Source: JAJYVT01 sp036796435
Lineage (GTDB): Bacteria; Actinomycetota; Acidimicrobiia; Acidimicrobiales; RAAP-2
Direction of reading: 5' to 3'
NCBI GenBank assembly: GCA_036796435.1
Contig: DAIRCY010000008.1
Location: 1 to 48,212, forward strand
Length of the DNA: 48,212 nucleotides
The notes beneath the pieces are model-generated. The model searched no databases. It had not been told where the DNA came from and worked only from the letters and a program-made list of their open reading frames with translations. Both the position numbers and the translations under genes were made by a program. Below, in pieces: positions 32,614 through 43,171 of this stretch (positions are counted from its first letter, which is position 1; the number at the start of each line of letters is the position of its first letter).

Positions 32614-33432
32614 ATGCCGAGCCAACAAGAAGATCTGGCGCTCCAGGAGCACTACGCGGCCGGCCTTGAAGCCGTCAGGCTGTCGACGGGTGGAGGCCTT
32701 CTCGAGTTCGAACGGACGAAAGAGCTCGTGCTACGCCATCTTCCGTCTCCTCCCGCGACCGTCGCCGACATCGGAGGAGGGCCCGGGGCCTACTCGCTCT
32801 GGCTCACATCGCTCGGCTACGGCGTCGAGCACCGCGACGTCGTCGCGCTGCACGTCGAGCAGCTGCGGGCTCTCGTCTCACCGACTTCCCGCATCTCGAC
32901 GGCGGTGGGCGACGCGCGGTCCATCGACCTGCCCGACGCCAGCGTGGACGGCGCCTTGTGCTTGGGACCCCTCTACCATCTGGCCGACTGCGAGGATCGG
33001 GTCCAGTCCCTCAGCGAGCTGTTCCGGATCGTCCGTCCGGGGGGCTGGGCCTTCGTCGCCGCGATCTCACGCTGGTCGCCGCGTCTGCACGGCATCTTGA
33101 AGGCGAAGATCTACGAGACGGTGCCGCATGCCTTGGGCGTCGTCGAGACAGTCGAGCGCACTGGCGAGATGCCGCCGCTGTTCCCTGGCTCCTTCGCCGG
33201 GTTCGTCCACGAGCCGGCTCAACTGCACGAGGAGGTGGCGGCCGCAGGGTTCGACGTCGCTGCGGTGACTGCGGTCGAGGGCCCGGCGTCACTGCTCGGC
33301 GACCTCGACGAACGGCTAGGAGACGAGGGGAGCCGCGACGTGCTGCTCGCCAGCGTACGAGCGCTGGAAGGAGTGCCGGAGTTGCTGGGCGCCACGGCCC
33401 ACCTGCTCGCCACCGCTCGACGCCCGGCATGA
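32614..33432 (+). CDS. Class I SAM-dependent methyltransferase
   Basis: 272 residues. SAM-binding motif I is VADIGGGPGAYSLWLTSLGY (about 50-69); the acidic loop GDARSIDLPDASVDGALCLGPLYHL and motif RIVRPGGWAFVAAIS follow. It resembles UbiE/Methyltransf_11 proteins with a C-terminal substrate cap (PGSFAGFVHEPAQLHEEVAAAGF). The substrate is unknown. GGGGGA lies about eight bases before ATG 32614. It converges on korB with 30 bases between and does not belong to an evident operon. Confidence 0.87.
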   Translation: MPSQQEDLALQEHYAAGLEAVRLSTGGGLLEFERTKELVLRHLPSPPATVADIGGGPGAYSLWLTSLGYGVEHRDVVALHVEQLRALVSPTSRISTAVGDARSIDLPDASVDGALCLGPLYHLADCEDRVQSLSELFRIVRPGGWAFVAAISRWSPRLHGILKAKIYETVPHALGVVETVERTGEMPPLFPGSFAGFVHEPAQLHEEVAAAGFDVAAVTAVEGPASLLGDLDERLGDEGSRDVLLASVRALEGVPELLGATAHLLATARRPA

Positions 33433-33462
33433 CGGCGGCGCGACTCCCCCGTCTGCTACTCC

Positions 33463-34485
33463 CTATTCCACCGTCCACGTCGCGCCCGAGCGCAGCAGGG
33501 CCTTGAGGTCTCCCACCCCGCGGCGCTCCTGCGCGTCGGCGAGCTGCGTCGCCATCGAGGCGCCGTACTCCGGCCGCTCGACCGCCCGGAACACGCCGAT
33601 CGGCGTGGGCTCGTAGGGACCGCGCGACAGGCGGGAGAGCGCGAACGCGAGGCCGGGGTCCTCGCGGCGCTCGTCGTGGACGAGGATCGCTTCCTCGCCG
33701 ACATCGGCCACGTCGACGATCTCGAGGCGCCCGTCGGGTCGCTGGACGACGCCCTTTTCGCCCTCGGGCCCGAAACGGATCGGCTCGCCGTGGACCAGCG
33801 GCACGAGCATGGACCCGCGCACGTCGCGCCCCGTGATCTTCTCGAACGCACCGTCGTTGAAGACGTTGCAGTTCTGGTACACCTCCACGAAGGCTGCGCC
33901 GTCGTGGTCGTGTGCGCGGCGAAACATCTCTTGCATGTGCTGGCGGTCCATGTCGTGCGTGCGCGCGACGAAGCTGGCCTCGGCACCGAGCGCCAGGCTG
34001 ATCGGGTTGAACGGCGTGTCGAGCGAGCCGAACGGCGTCGACTTGGTGACCTTGGCGACCTCGGACGTCGGTGAGTACTGCCCTTTGGTCAGGCCGTAGA
34101 TCTGGTTGTTGAACATGAGGATCGTCATCCGGACGTTGCGGCGCAACGCGTGGATGAGATGGTTCCCTCCGATCGAGAGCGCGTCGCCGTCGCCGGTGAC
34201 GACCCACACGTCCAGATCCGGCCGCGTGGTCGCGAGCCCCGTCGCGATCGCCGGCGCACGGCCGTGGATCGAGTGCAGCCCGTACGTCGACATGTAATAG
34301 GGGAAGCGCGCGGCGCACCCGATCCCAGAGAGGAAGACGGTGTTCTCGCGACGCACCCCGAGGTCGGGGAGGAGCATCTGCACCGCTGCGAGGATCGAGT
34401 AGTCCCCGCACCCCGGGCACCAGCGGACCTCCTGGTCGCTCGTCCAGTCCTTCCTCGTGGTGGGCGGAACGGCGGCGGTCGTCAT
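33463..34485 (-). CDS. korB: 2-oxoacid:ferredoxin oxidoreductase, beta subunit (2-oxoglutarate type)
   Basis: 340 residues. Start of the ThDP-binding domain WCPGCGDYSILAAVQ (about 22-36) with a conserved cysteine, SGIGCAARFPYYM, ThDP motif GDGDALSIGGNHLIHALRRN (from about 97), then NNQIYGLTKGQYSPTSEV. With KorA it oxidatively decarboxylates 2-oxoglutarate (or another 2-oxoacid) to acyl-CoA with reduction of ferredoxin. ATG 34485 follows GGGGAGAG, 16 bases after the korA stop. No separate ferredoxin-like delta subunit is adjacent, as usual for two-subunit Kor enzymes. Confidence 0.95.
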   Translation of the reverse strand: MTTAAVPPTTRKDWTSDQEVRWCPGCGDYSILAAVQMLLPDLGVRRENTVFLSGIGCAARFPYYMSTYGLHSIHGRAPAIATGLATTRPDLDVWVVTGDGDALSIGGNHLIHALRRNVRMTILMFNNQIYGLTKGQYSPTSEVAKVTKSTPFGSLDTPFNPISLALGAEASFVARTHDMDRQHMQEMFRRAHDHDGAAFVEVYQNCNVFNDGAFEKITGRDVRGSMLVPLVHGEPIRFGPEGEKGVVQRPDGRLEIVDVADVGEEAILVHDERREDPGLAFALSRLSRGPYEPTPIGVFRAVERPEYGASMATQLADAQERRGVGDLKALLRSGATWTVE

Positions 34486-34501
34486 GTGCTCTCCCCGGTG
34501 G

Positions 34502-36385
34502 TCATGCGGTCTCCCCGAGCAGCGACTCGATGGCGGCTTCGATCTCGGCGGTGCGGAAGGGCACGCCCTGGACCTTCGAGAAGGAGTGCGCGTCGACGAG
34601 GAACTCGGCGCGCACGAGGCGCGAGAGCTGTCCGAGGTTCATCTCGGGCACGAGCACGAGCCGGTACCGCGCGAGCACCTCGCCGAGATTGGACGGGAAC
34701 GGGTGCATGTGGACGAGGTGCGCGTGGGCCACCTTGCGACCTTTGGCGCGCACCCGCCGGGTGGCGGCGGCGATCGCACCGTAGGTCGAGCCCCACCCGA
34801 GCACCAGCAGCTCGGCGTCGCCGGTCTCGTCGTCGACATCGACGGGCGGGATGTCGCGGGCGATACCGTCGACCTTCGCGGTGCGGAGCCGGACCATCTT
34901 CTCGTGGTTCGCCGGGTCGTAGGACACGTTCCCCGAGCCATCCGCCTTCTCGAGTCCGCCGATCCGGTGCTCGAGCCCCGGTACCCCGGGGGGCGCCCAG
35001 GGCCTGGCGAGGGTCTCGGGGTCGCGCAGGTACGGCCAGAAGACGGGGGTCCCGTCTTCGGCGACGTGGTTCGTCTCGGTGGCGAACTGCGGGTCGATGC
35101 GCTCGAAGCCGTCGACGTCGGGGAGACGCCAGGGCTCTGCCCCGTTGGCGAGGTACCCGTCGGAGAGGAGGATGACCGGGGTGCGGTACTTGACGGCGAG
35201 GCGGACCGCCTCGATCGCCGCCTCGAAGCAGTGCGAGGGGGTCTTGGCCGCCACGATCGGCACCGCGGCCTCCCCGTGGCGTCCGTACATCGCGAGGAGA
35301 AGGTCGGCCTGCTCGGCCTTGGTGGGCAGGCCGGTCGAGGGTCCGCCGCGCTGGATGTCGACCACCACGAGCGGCAATTCGAGGTTGACCGCGAGGCCGA
35401 TCGCCTCGGACTTGAGGTCGACACCGGGGCCGCTCGTCGTCGTGACCCCGAGCGCGCCGCCGAAGGCCGCGCCGATCGCCGAGCCGATGCCTGCGATCTC
35501 GTCTTCGGCCTGGAAGGTGCGGACGCCGAACTCCTTGCGCCTCGAGAGCTCGTGGAGGATGTCCGACGCCGGCGTGATCGGGTAGCTGCCGAGGAAGATC
35601 GGAAGGCCCGAGAGGCGCGACGCGGCGATGAGGCCCCACGCCAGCGCCTGGTTGCCGCTGATCTGGGTGTACTCGCCGGGGGGGAAGTGCGCGGGGCGGA
35701 CCTCGTAGTTGGCCCCGAAGAGCTCGGCCGTCTCGCCGAAGTGGTAGCCAGCGCGGAACGCCCTCGTGTTCGCCTCCAGCACGAGCGGCTTGTCGCCGAA
35801 CCGCTTGTTGATCCATTCGACGGTGGGCTCGACCGGGCGGGTGTAGAGCCAGCTGAGGAGACCGAGGGCGAAGAAGTTCTTCGACCGCTCCGCGTCGCGG
35901 GGCTTGACCCCGGCTTCCTTGCAGACCTCCTGGGTCATCGAGGTCATCGGGACCTCGTACACCGTGAACGCCGAGAGCGTCCCGTCCGAGAGCGGACTCG
36001 AGGCGTACCCGGCCTTGGCGAGGGAGCGCTCGTCGAAGGCGTCGGAGTTCACGACCACGGTGGCGCCCATCTCGAGCACCCCGATGTTCGCCTTGAGCGC
36101 AGCGGGGTTCATCGCGACGAGGACGTTGGGCGCGTCGCCCGGCGTCATGATGTCGTAGTCCGCGATCTGCACCTGGAAGGCGGAGACACCGGCGAGGGTG
36201 CCGGCGGGGGCCCGGATCTCGGCCGGGAAGTCCGGGAAGGTCGACAGGTCGTTGCCGAACAGCGCGCTGGACGCGGTGAACCGGTCCCCGGTGAGCTGCA
36301 TGCCGTCCCCCGAGTCGCCGGCGAAGCGGACGACGACGCGGTCGAGCTGGTGGTGCTCGTGCGGGTGTTCTTCGGTGGTCGTCAC
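34502..36385 (-). CDS. korA: 2-oxoacid:ferredoxin oxidoreductase, alpha subunit with fused gamma domain
   Basis: 627 residues. The gamma domain (about 15-190; VVVRFAGDSGDGMQLTGDRF, APAGTLAGVSAFQVQIADYD) is joined to the alpha PYR domain with the motif YPITPASDILHELS (about 265-278), FQAEDEIAGIGSAIGAAFGG and TTTSGPGVDLKSEAIGLAV, then domain II (LVLGWGSTYGAI). This is the gamma-alpha layout of two-subunit 2-oxoacid oxidoreductases, as in mycobacterial KorA. A TAAGCT element at 36395-36400, nine bases before GTG 36385, may give a leaderless korAB transcript. This enzyme can bypass the 2-oxoglutarate dehydrogenase step that GarA inhibits in mycobacteria. Confidence 0.96.
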   Translation of the reverse strand: MTTTEEHPHEHHQLDRVVVRFAGDSGDGMQLTGDRFTASSALFGNDLSTFPDFPAEIRAPAGTLAGVSAFQVQIADYDIMTPGDAPNVLVAMNPAALKANIGVLEMGATVVVNSDAFDERSLAKAGYASSPLSDGTLSAFTVYEVPMTSMTQEVCKEAGVKPRDAERSKNFFALGLLSWLYTRPVEPTVEWINKRFGDKPLVLEANTRAFRAGYHFGETAELFGANYEVRPAHFPPGEYTQISGNQALAWGLIAASRLSGLPIFLGSYPITPASDILHELSRRKEFGVRTFQAEDEIAGIGSAIGAAFGGALGVTTTSGPGVDLKSEAIGLAVNLELPLVVVDIQRGGPSTGLPTKAEQADLLLAMYGRHGEAAVPIVAAKTPSHCFEAAIEAVRLAVKYRTPVILLSDGYLANGAEPWRLPDVDGFERIDPQFATETNHVAEDGTPVFWPYLRDPETLARPWAPPGVPGLEHRIGGLEKADGSGNVSYDPANHEKMVRLRTAKVDGIARDIPPVDVDDETGDAELLVLGWGSTYGAIAAATRRVRAKGRKVAHAHLVHMHPFPSNLGEVLARYRLVLVPEMNLGQLSRLVRAEFLVDAHSFSKVQGVPFRTAEIEAAIESLLGETA

Positions 36386-36449
36386 GACGAGATGAGCTTA
36401 CCGGTGCGAGGGACGCCGCCGAAGGCGTTCTGAGCGGGGGCCCGGCTCC

Positions 36450-37505
36450 TCAGGCGATGGTCACCGCAGGGTCGAGGTAGACGTCCTGGATCGCCTGGAT
36501 CAGGGCCGCCCCCTCGTCGGTCGGGCGCTGGAACGACTTGCGGCCGACGATGAGGCCCTGGCCGCCCGCCCGCTTGTTGATCACGGCGGTTCGGACCGCC
36601 TGTTCGAGGTCGCCGGTCCCGTGCGACTCGCCGCCCGAGTTGATGAGGCCGATCCGGCCCGCGTAGCAGTTGACGACCTGCCAGCGGGTGAGGTCGATGG
36701 GGTGGTCGGTGGTGAGCTGGTCGTAGACGAGCGGGTCGGTCTTCCCGAACTGGAGCGCGTTGTAGCCCCCGTTGTTCTCGGGCTGCTTCTGCTTGATGAT
36801 GTCCGCCTCGATCGTGACGCCGAGGTGGTTCGCCTGCCCGGTGAGGTCGGCCGACACCTCGTAGTTCACCCCGTCCTTCTTGAACCCCGGGTTGCGCAGG
36901 TAGCACCAGAGCACAGTGAACATCCCGAGCTGGTGGGCTTCGGCGAAGGCCTCGGAGACCTCGTGGAGCTGGCGGTCGGCGAGGTCGGATCCGAAGTAGA
37001 TCGTGGCCCCCACGCCGAGCGCACCGAGCTCGAATGCCTGGCGCGCGGAGCCGAACGGCACCTGGTCGTAGGTGTTCGGGAAGTGGAGGAAGTCGTTGTG
37101 GTTCAGCTTCACGATGAACGGGATGCGGTGCACGTAGCGCCGGGCGACCGCGCCGAGGACGCCGAGCGTCGTGGCGATCGCGCTGCAGTCCCCCGCCAGC
37201 GCCAGCTCGCACAGGTTCGCAGGGTCGAAGTACTTCGGGTTCTTGGCAAAGCTCGCGCCCGCCGAGTGCTCGATGCCCTGGTCGACGGGGAGGATCGACA
37301 GGTATCCGCTGCCTCCCAGGCGGCCGTGGTTGTAGAGGGTGCCGAGCGCCCGCAGCACCGACGAGGAGCGATCCGAGTCGCGGAAGGTTCGGTCGAGAAA
37401 GTCGGGACCCGGCAGGACCAACCCGTCGGCGGGGAAGGCCTTCGCCTCGTGATTCAAGAGGTAGTCCGCGTCGTCGCCGAGCAGCTGCTGGAGATCGGTG
37501 GCCAT
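36450..37505 (-). CDS. Class I fructose-bisphosphate aldolase (FbaB/DhnA-type)
   Basis: 351 residues from ATG 37505 (the frame is open upstream but unlikely coding). Family regions: LSILPVDQGIEHSAGASFAKNP, VKLNHNDFLHFPNTYDQVPFGSARQAFELGALGVGATIYFGS, EADIIKQKQPENNGGYNALQFGK and GLIVGRKSFQRP. It cleaves fructose 1,6-bisphosphate to triose phosphates through a lysine Schiff base without metal, in glycolysis or gluconeogenesis. TAGGCT (37513-37518) stands seven bases before the ATG, with no ribosome site. Flanking genes (TPR protein upstream, korAB downstream) are on the same strand but separated. Confidence 0.93.
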   Translation of the reverse strand: MATDLQQLLGDDADYLLNHEAKAFPADGLVLPGPDFLDRTFRDSDRSSSVLRALGTLYNHGRLGGSGYLSILPVDQGIEHSAGASFAKNPKYFDPANLCELALAGDCSAIATTLGVLGAVARRYVHRIPFIVKLNHNDFLHFPNTYDQVPFGSARQAFELGALGVGATIYFGSDLADRQLHEVSEAFAEAHQLGMFTVLWCYLRNPGFKKDGVNYEVSADLTGQANHLGVTIEADIIKQKQPENNGGYNALQFGKTDPLVYDQLTTDHPIDLTRWQVVNCYAGRIGLINSGGESHGTGDLEQAVRTAVINKRAGGQGLIVGRKSFQRPTDEGAALIQAIQDVYLDPAVTIA

Positions 37506-37540
37506 GTGCCCGAGCCTACCTGGCACGACGCGGGAGCCAG

Positions 37541-38959
37541 CTATGCGGGAGGCCGCGAGCTGGGAGTTTGCTTCCTCGGGCCCTGAGACCGGGCCTTGCG
37601 CCGCACGGCCGGCCGGCTGCGCCCCGGCCCGAGCGCCTCGAGCCGCGCTGCGACGTCGTAGGCCTCCGGGTCCACGCGCGCCACACGCTCGAACAGCTCG
37701 CGCGCCCGCGGCAGGTCCCCCGAACGCTCGTAAAGGTCGCCGAGGGCGTACCACTGGCGCAGGTGGCGGTCCGACGGGTTGCGCAGCGCGCGGGCCGCGC
37801 CCGAGGACGCGAGAAGCTCGATCGCCTCTGGCAGCCTGCCCCGGTCGGCGAGGCTTCCCGCCGCGACCATCCGTGCCTCTGCGACGAGGTCGGCGTCGGG
37901 GGAACGGTGCCGCAGCTCGTTCCAAGCTTCTGCGACCCGGGCGTGCCGGCCCATCGCGCGCAGGGAGTCCATCAGGGCCGGCAGCGCGTCGGGTTCGTCG
38001 GTGAGGTCGCTGTACGCGTTCAGGTGCCGTATTGCGTCGCGCCAGCGGGCCATCCGGTACGCGGAGAAGCCCGCGATCCGCCGGACTGCCGCCACCGAGC
38101 CCACCTCGCGCGTGAGCTCGTTCCCGTAGCGGAGGGCCTCCTGGAACCGCCCGCGCTCGTAGGCTGCGACGGCCTTTTCCATGCGGCTGACGAGCACCTC
38201 GCGATGGCGCGCGGTGGCACCCTCGGCGGCCCTCCTGATCTCGGTCGCGACGTCCGCAGGCAGCGTCGGTTCCTTGACCGGCTTCGCGCTCGGGGACGTG
38301 CGAGCCGGGGCGGCTCGTGCTGGCGCAGCGCCGTCGACCCGCACCCACTCGTCCATCGGAGGCGGGGGCTCGGAAGGACCACGACCACGCTGGTCGTCTC
38401 GCCCGGTCCTCGCCGGTCGCCCCGGCGAGCCTTCGCCCGGGTCGGGTCTCGAGACTTCGTGGGCGCCCCGGCGCGCGACGCCGCCCCAGCGGCGGGCGGC
38501 TGACGGCAGCTCCTCCCGGCGACCGCGATCCTCGCGAGACCTGTCCGGGCGTGCTCCGCGTGGGTGTGCTCCGCGTGGGGGTGCTCCGCGTGCGCGTTCT
38601 CCCCCCGGCCGCGGCGCGGGACGCCGTGGCTCGCTGGCCCCGTCGCGCCTCGAGCGGCCATCCCCTCGCGGGCCCGACGGCGCGCGCCGTGTCGCGCCGC
38701 CGCCTTCGCGACGGCCGCGCCCGTCTTCGCCTCGCGGCAGCCGCGGAGCTCGCCGGGGACCTTCCGGACGTCCGGCGCCGACCCTCCCCCTCTCACCGCC
38801 GGGAGGTGCGGAAGCTCGCCGGCTGGACGTGCCACCCCGCGGCTGGCGCGACGTGCCGCTTTGCGGCTGGCGCGACGTGCCGCTTTGCGGCTGCCTCGGT
38901 GATCCACTCCGCGGCTGGCGCGGCGCACGACGCTGCCGGTCGTCGGAGGATGGGGGCAT
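37541..38959 (-). CDS. Basic low-complexity protein with C-terminal TPR-like helices
   Basis: 472 residues from ATG 38959. Residues 1-250 are Arg/Pro/Gly/Ser-rich and probably disordered, with octapeptide (QPQSGTSR-like) and pentapeptide (RGAHP-like) tandem repeats. The last ~190 residues form paired helices like tetratricopeptide repeats (MEKAVAAYERGRFQEALRYG, AYRMARWRDAIRHLNAYSDL, ALGDLYERSGDLPRARELFE). Similar TPR proteins with basic tails occur next to various actinobacterial housekeeping genes; the function is unknown. The charged region could bind nucleic acid or polyphosphate. TACACT six bases before the ATG suggests a leaderless promoter. Confidence 0.75.
   Translation of the reverse strand: MPPSSDDRQRRAPRQPRSGSPRQPQSGTSRQPQSGTSRQPRGGTSSRRASAPPGGERGRVGAGRPEGPRRAPRLPRGEDGRGRREGGGATRRAPSGPRGDGRSRRDGASEPRRPAPRPGGERARGAPPRGAHPRGARPDRSREDRGRREELPSAARRWGGVARRGAHEVSRPDPGEGSPGRPARTGRDDQRGRGPSEPPPPMDEWVRVDGAAPARAAPARTSPSAKPVKEPTLPADVATEIRRAAEGATARHREVLVSRMEKAVAAYERGRFQEALRYGNELTREVGSVAAVRRIAGFSAYRMARWRDAIRHLNAYSDLTDEPDALPALMDSLRAMGRHARVAEAWNELRHRSPDADLVAEARMVAAGSLADRGRLPEAIELLASSGAARALRNPSDRHLRQWYALGDLYERSGDLPRARELFERVARVDPEAYDVAARLEALGPGRSRPAVRRKARSQGPRKQTPSSRPPA
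38841..38936 (-). repeat. Four tandem 24-bp units near the start of the TPR protein gene
   Basis: Units at 38841 and 38865 are identical (beginning GGCTGGCGCGACGTGCCG on the plus strand); units at 38889 and 38913 are diverged. They encode octapeptides QPQSGTSR/QPRSGSPR. A second array of three 15-bp units (GTGCTCCGCGTGGG-type, 38551-38595) lies further in the same gene. Confidence 0.9.
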
Positions 38960-39058
38960 CGCCCGAGTGTACGGGTCTTCGAATTGAAAGAGTCCCGAAA
39001 AATGGGCCTTTCCGACCTCCTTTGTGCGCCGCTCCGCCCGTACCATCGGTCTCGAGCG

Positions 39059-39088
39059 CGACGGTGCGGTTGCACCGTCGCAAGGAGG
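39059..39088 (+). promoter_or_regulatory. Perfect hairpin abutting the ribosome site of the ABC transporter gene
   Basis: CGACGGTGC (39059-39067) and GCACCGTCG (39072-39080) form a 9-bp stem with a four-base loop GGTT. One base later comes AAGGAGG (39082-39088), the ribosome site for GTG 39094. TACCAT at 39041-39046 is a possible -10, which would put the hairpin in the 5' leader. It could be an operator for a dimeric repressor or an RNA element affecting translation. Confidence 0.55.
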
Positions 39089-39093
39089 CATCC

Positions 39094-40092
39094 GTGGTTT
39101 CGGCAGTCCACAGCTCCTCGGAGCTTCCGCCGGCGGTCGACCGGCAGCGTCTCGGACCGCCGGGCGGCGCGCAACAGCCGGCGTTCAGCTTCTCGGGCGT
39201 GACGCACCACTACGGCGCGCACCGGGCGCTCGACGACCTGCACCTCGGAGTCGAGCACGGCCAGACGCTCGCCCTCCTCGGTCCGAACGGCGCCGGCAAG
39301 TCCACGACGATCTCGGTCCTCCTCGGCCTTGTGCGCCCCACGTCCGGACGTGTCGAGGTGCTCGGCCTCTCGCCCAAGGAGGCGGTCGCGACCGGTCGGG
39401 TGGGCGCGATGCTCCAGACCGGTTCGGGGACCGGGCTGCCACCGGGCGTCCGCGTGGTCGACGTGGTGAAGATGGTCCGGCGGCTCTACGCCAGTCCCGC
39501 CGCGCTGGACGTGGTGATCGAGCGCGCGGCCATCGACACCCTCCTCCACCGTCGCACGGACCAGCTCTCCGGCGGCCAGGCGCAGCGCGTTCGCTTCGCC
39601 CTCGCCATCGCCGGCGACCCGGAGGTCGTCTTCCTCGACGAGCCCACCGCGGCCATGGACGTCGAGGCCCGCCGGTCGTTCTGGCTGATGATCCGGGCAC
39701 TCGGCGGAGAGGGACGGACCATCGTGTTCGCGACCCACCATCTCTCCGAAGCCGACCAGGTCGCGGACCGCGTGGTCGTGCTGCACCACGGACAGGTCGT
39801 CGCCGACGGGCCCGGCGCGACTCTCAAGGCCGCCGTGGCGAGCCGTCAGGTGCGCTTCGTCACGGAGCATCCCGACGTGGTCGGCCTCAACCGGCTCGAG
39901 GGCGTCACCGACGTCCAGGTGCGCGGCACGACGGTCACGATCGACTCGCTCGACGCCGACGCGACGATCCGTGCACTCGTCCGAGACGGCGCCGCCTTCA
40001 GGGACATCGAGATCACCGGTGCCGGGCTGGAAGAGGCGTTCGTCGCGCTCACCTCCGGGCCGCGCCGCGTCGAAGGCGGCGGGCGGCCGTGA
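39094..40092 (+). CDS. ABC transporter ATP-binding protein (exporter type)
   Basis: 332 residues from GTG 39094 with AAGGAGG upstream; the frame is open to 38317 but that part overlaps the TPR gene. Walker A LLGPNGAGKSTTIS (about 67-80), Q-loop MLQTGSG, signature LSGGQAQRVRFALAIAGDPE, Walker B VVFLDEPTAAMD, and H-switch FATHHLSEAD. The C-terminal ~75 residues match the DUF4162-like tail of drug/daunorubicin-type exporters. It powers the permease encoded next (GTGA overlap). The cargo is unknown. A hairpin in the leader hints at regulation. Confidence 0.94.
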   Translation: MVSAVHSSSELPPAVDRQRLGPPGGAQQPAFSFSGVTHHYGAHRALDDLHLGVEHGQTLALLGPNGAGKSTTISVLLGLVRPTSGRVEVLGLSPKEAVATGRVGAMLQTGSGTGLPPGVRVVDVVKMVRRLYASPAALDVVIERAAIDTLLHRRTDQLSGGQAQRVRFALAIAGDPEVVFLDEPTAAMDVEARRSFWLMIRALGGEGRTIVFATHHLSEADQVADRVVVLHHGQVVADGPGATLKAAVASRQVRFVTEHPDVVGLNRLEGVTDVQVRGTTVTIDSLDADATIRALVRDGAAFRDIEITGAGLEEAFVALTSGPRRVEGGGRP

Positions 40093-40841
40093 GCGCGCTC
40101 GTCGCGTTTGGCCGCTTCGAGGTGGGAAGGCTGCTGCGCAGCTGGAAGTTCCTCACGATCACGGTCGGATTCCCTGTCCTCTTCTACATGCTCTTCCTCC
40201 GTGATCACCGTGCGGCCGAGATCGTCTACGGCGGCGTGCAGTGGCGTGAGTACCTGATGGTGTCGATGTGCTCGTTTGGCGCGCTGATTGCCGCACTCAA
40301 CGCGGGCGGCAGCAGGGTCGCCATGGAACGCGCGGGCGGTTGGGCGCGCCAGTTGCGCGTGACGCCGATGCCGGCGTGGTCCTACGTCGCAGTGAAGGTC
40401 ACGGCGAGCATGCTCGTCGTCCTCCCCGTGATCATCCTGGTCGAGCTCGTGGCCGCGACGTTCGGAGGGGTCTCCGTGGGCGCCGGGACGTGGATCGGGC
40501 TGAGCGCGCTCCTCTGGGTGACCGCCCTCCCCTTCGCCGCCCTCGGCGTCCTGCTCGGCTTCTCCGTCGGGACCGAAGCGGTCTTCCCTGTGATCACGGG
40601 ACTGCTGTTCGTCCTCGCCTACTTCGGGGGTCTGTTCACGCCCGTGGACCACATGCCCGGCGCACTGCAGGTTGCCGCGCACGCGCTCCCGAACTTCCAC
40701 CATCTCACGCTCGGCCTCGACGTCCTGAGCGGCAGGACGATGGCGGCGTCGCACTGGCTCGTGCTCGCGGGATACAGCGTGGCCCTCGGCGCGCTGATCG
40801 TCTGGCGGCACCGCGCCGAAGAGGCGCGCGGGGTGGCGTAG
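40089..40841 (+). CDS. ABC-2 type transporter permease
   Basis: 250 residues from GTG 40089, overlapping the ATPase stop. Six helices in the ABC-2 pattern: FLTITVGFPVLFYMLFL, YLMVSMCSFGALIAALNAGGSRVAMERAGGWARQLRVTPMPAWSYVAVKV (the helix-loop typical of ABC-2 permeases), LPFAALGVLLGFSVG, PVITGLLFVLAYFGGLFTPV, and the C-terminal LALGALIVWRHR-like helix. With the preceding ATPase it makes an exporter of the DrrAB/YadGH kind. Ends eight bases before the convergent S9 peptidase gene. Confidence 0.92.
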   Translation: MSALVAFGRFEVGRLLRSWKFLTITVGFPVLFYMLFLRDHRAAEIVYGGVQWREYLMVSMCSFGALIAALNAGGSRVAMERAGGWARQLRVTPMPAWSYVAVKVTASMLVVLPVIILVELVAATFGGVSVGAGTWIGLSALLWVTALPFAALGVLLGFSVGTEAVFPVITGLLFVLAYFGGLFTPVDHMPGALQVAAHALPNFHHLTLGLDVLSGRTMAASHWLVLAGYSVALGALIVWRHRAEEARGVA

Positions 40842-40849
40842 GCGCGCGC

Positions 40850-43167
<2,318 letters not shown>

Positions 43168-43171
<4 letters not shown>

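Noticed and set aside
34457..36433. 658-codon plus-strand open frame opposite korA
   Set aside because: Antisense shadow of a conserved gene.
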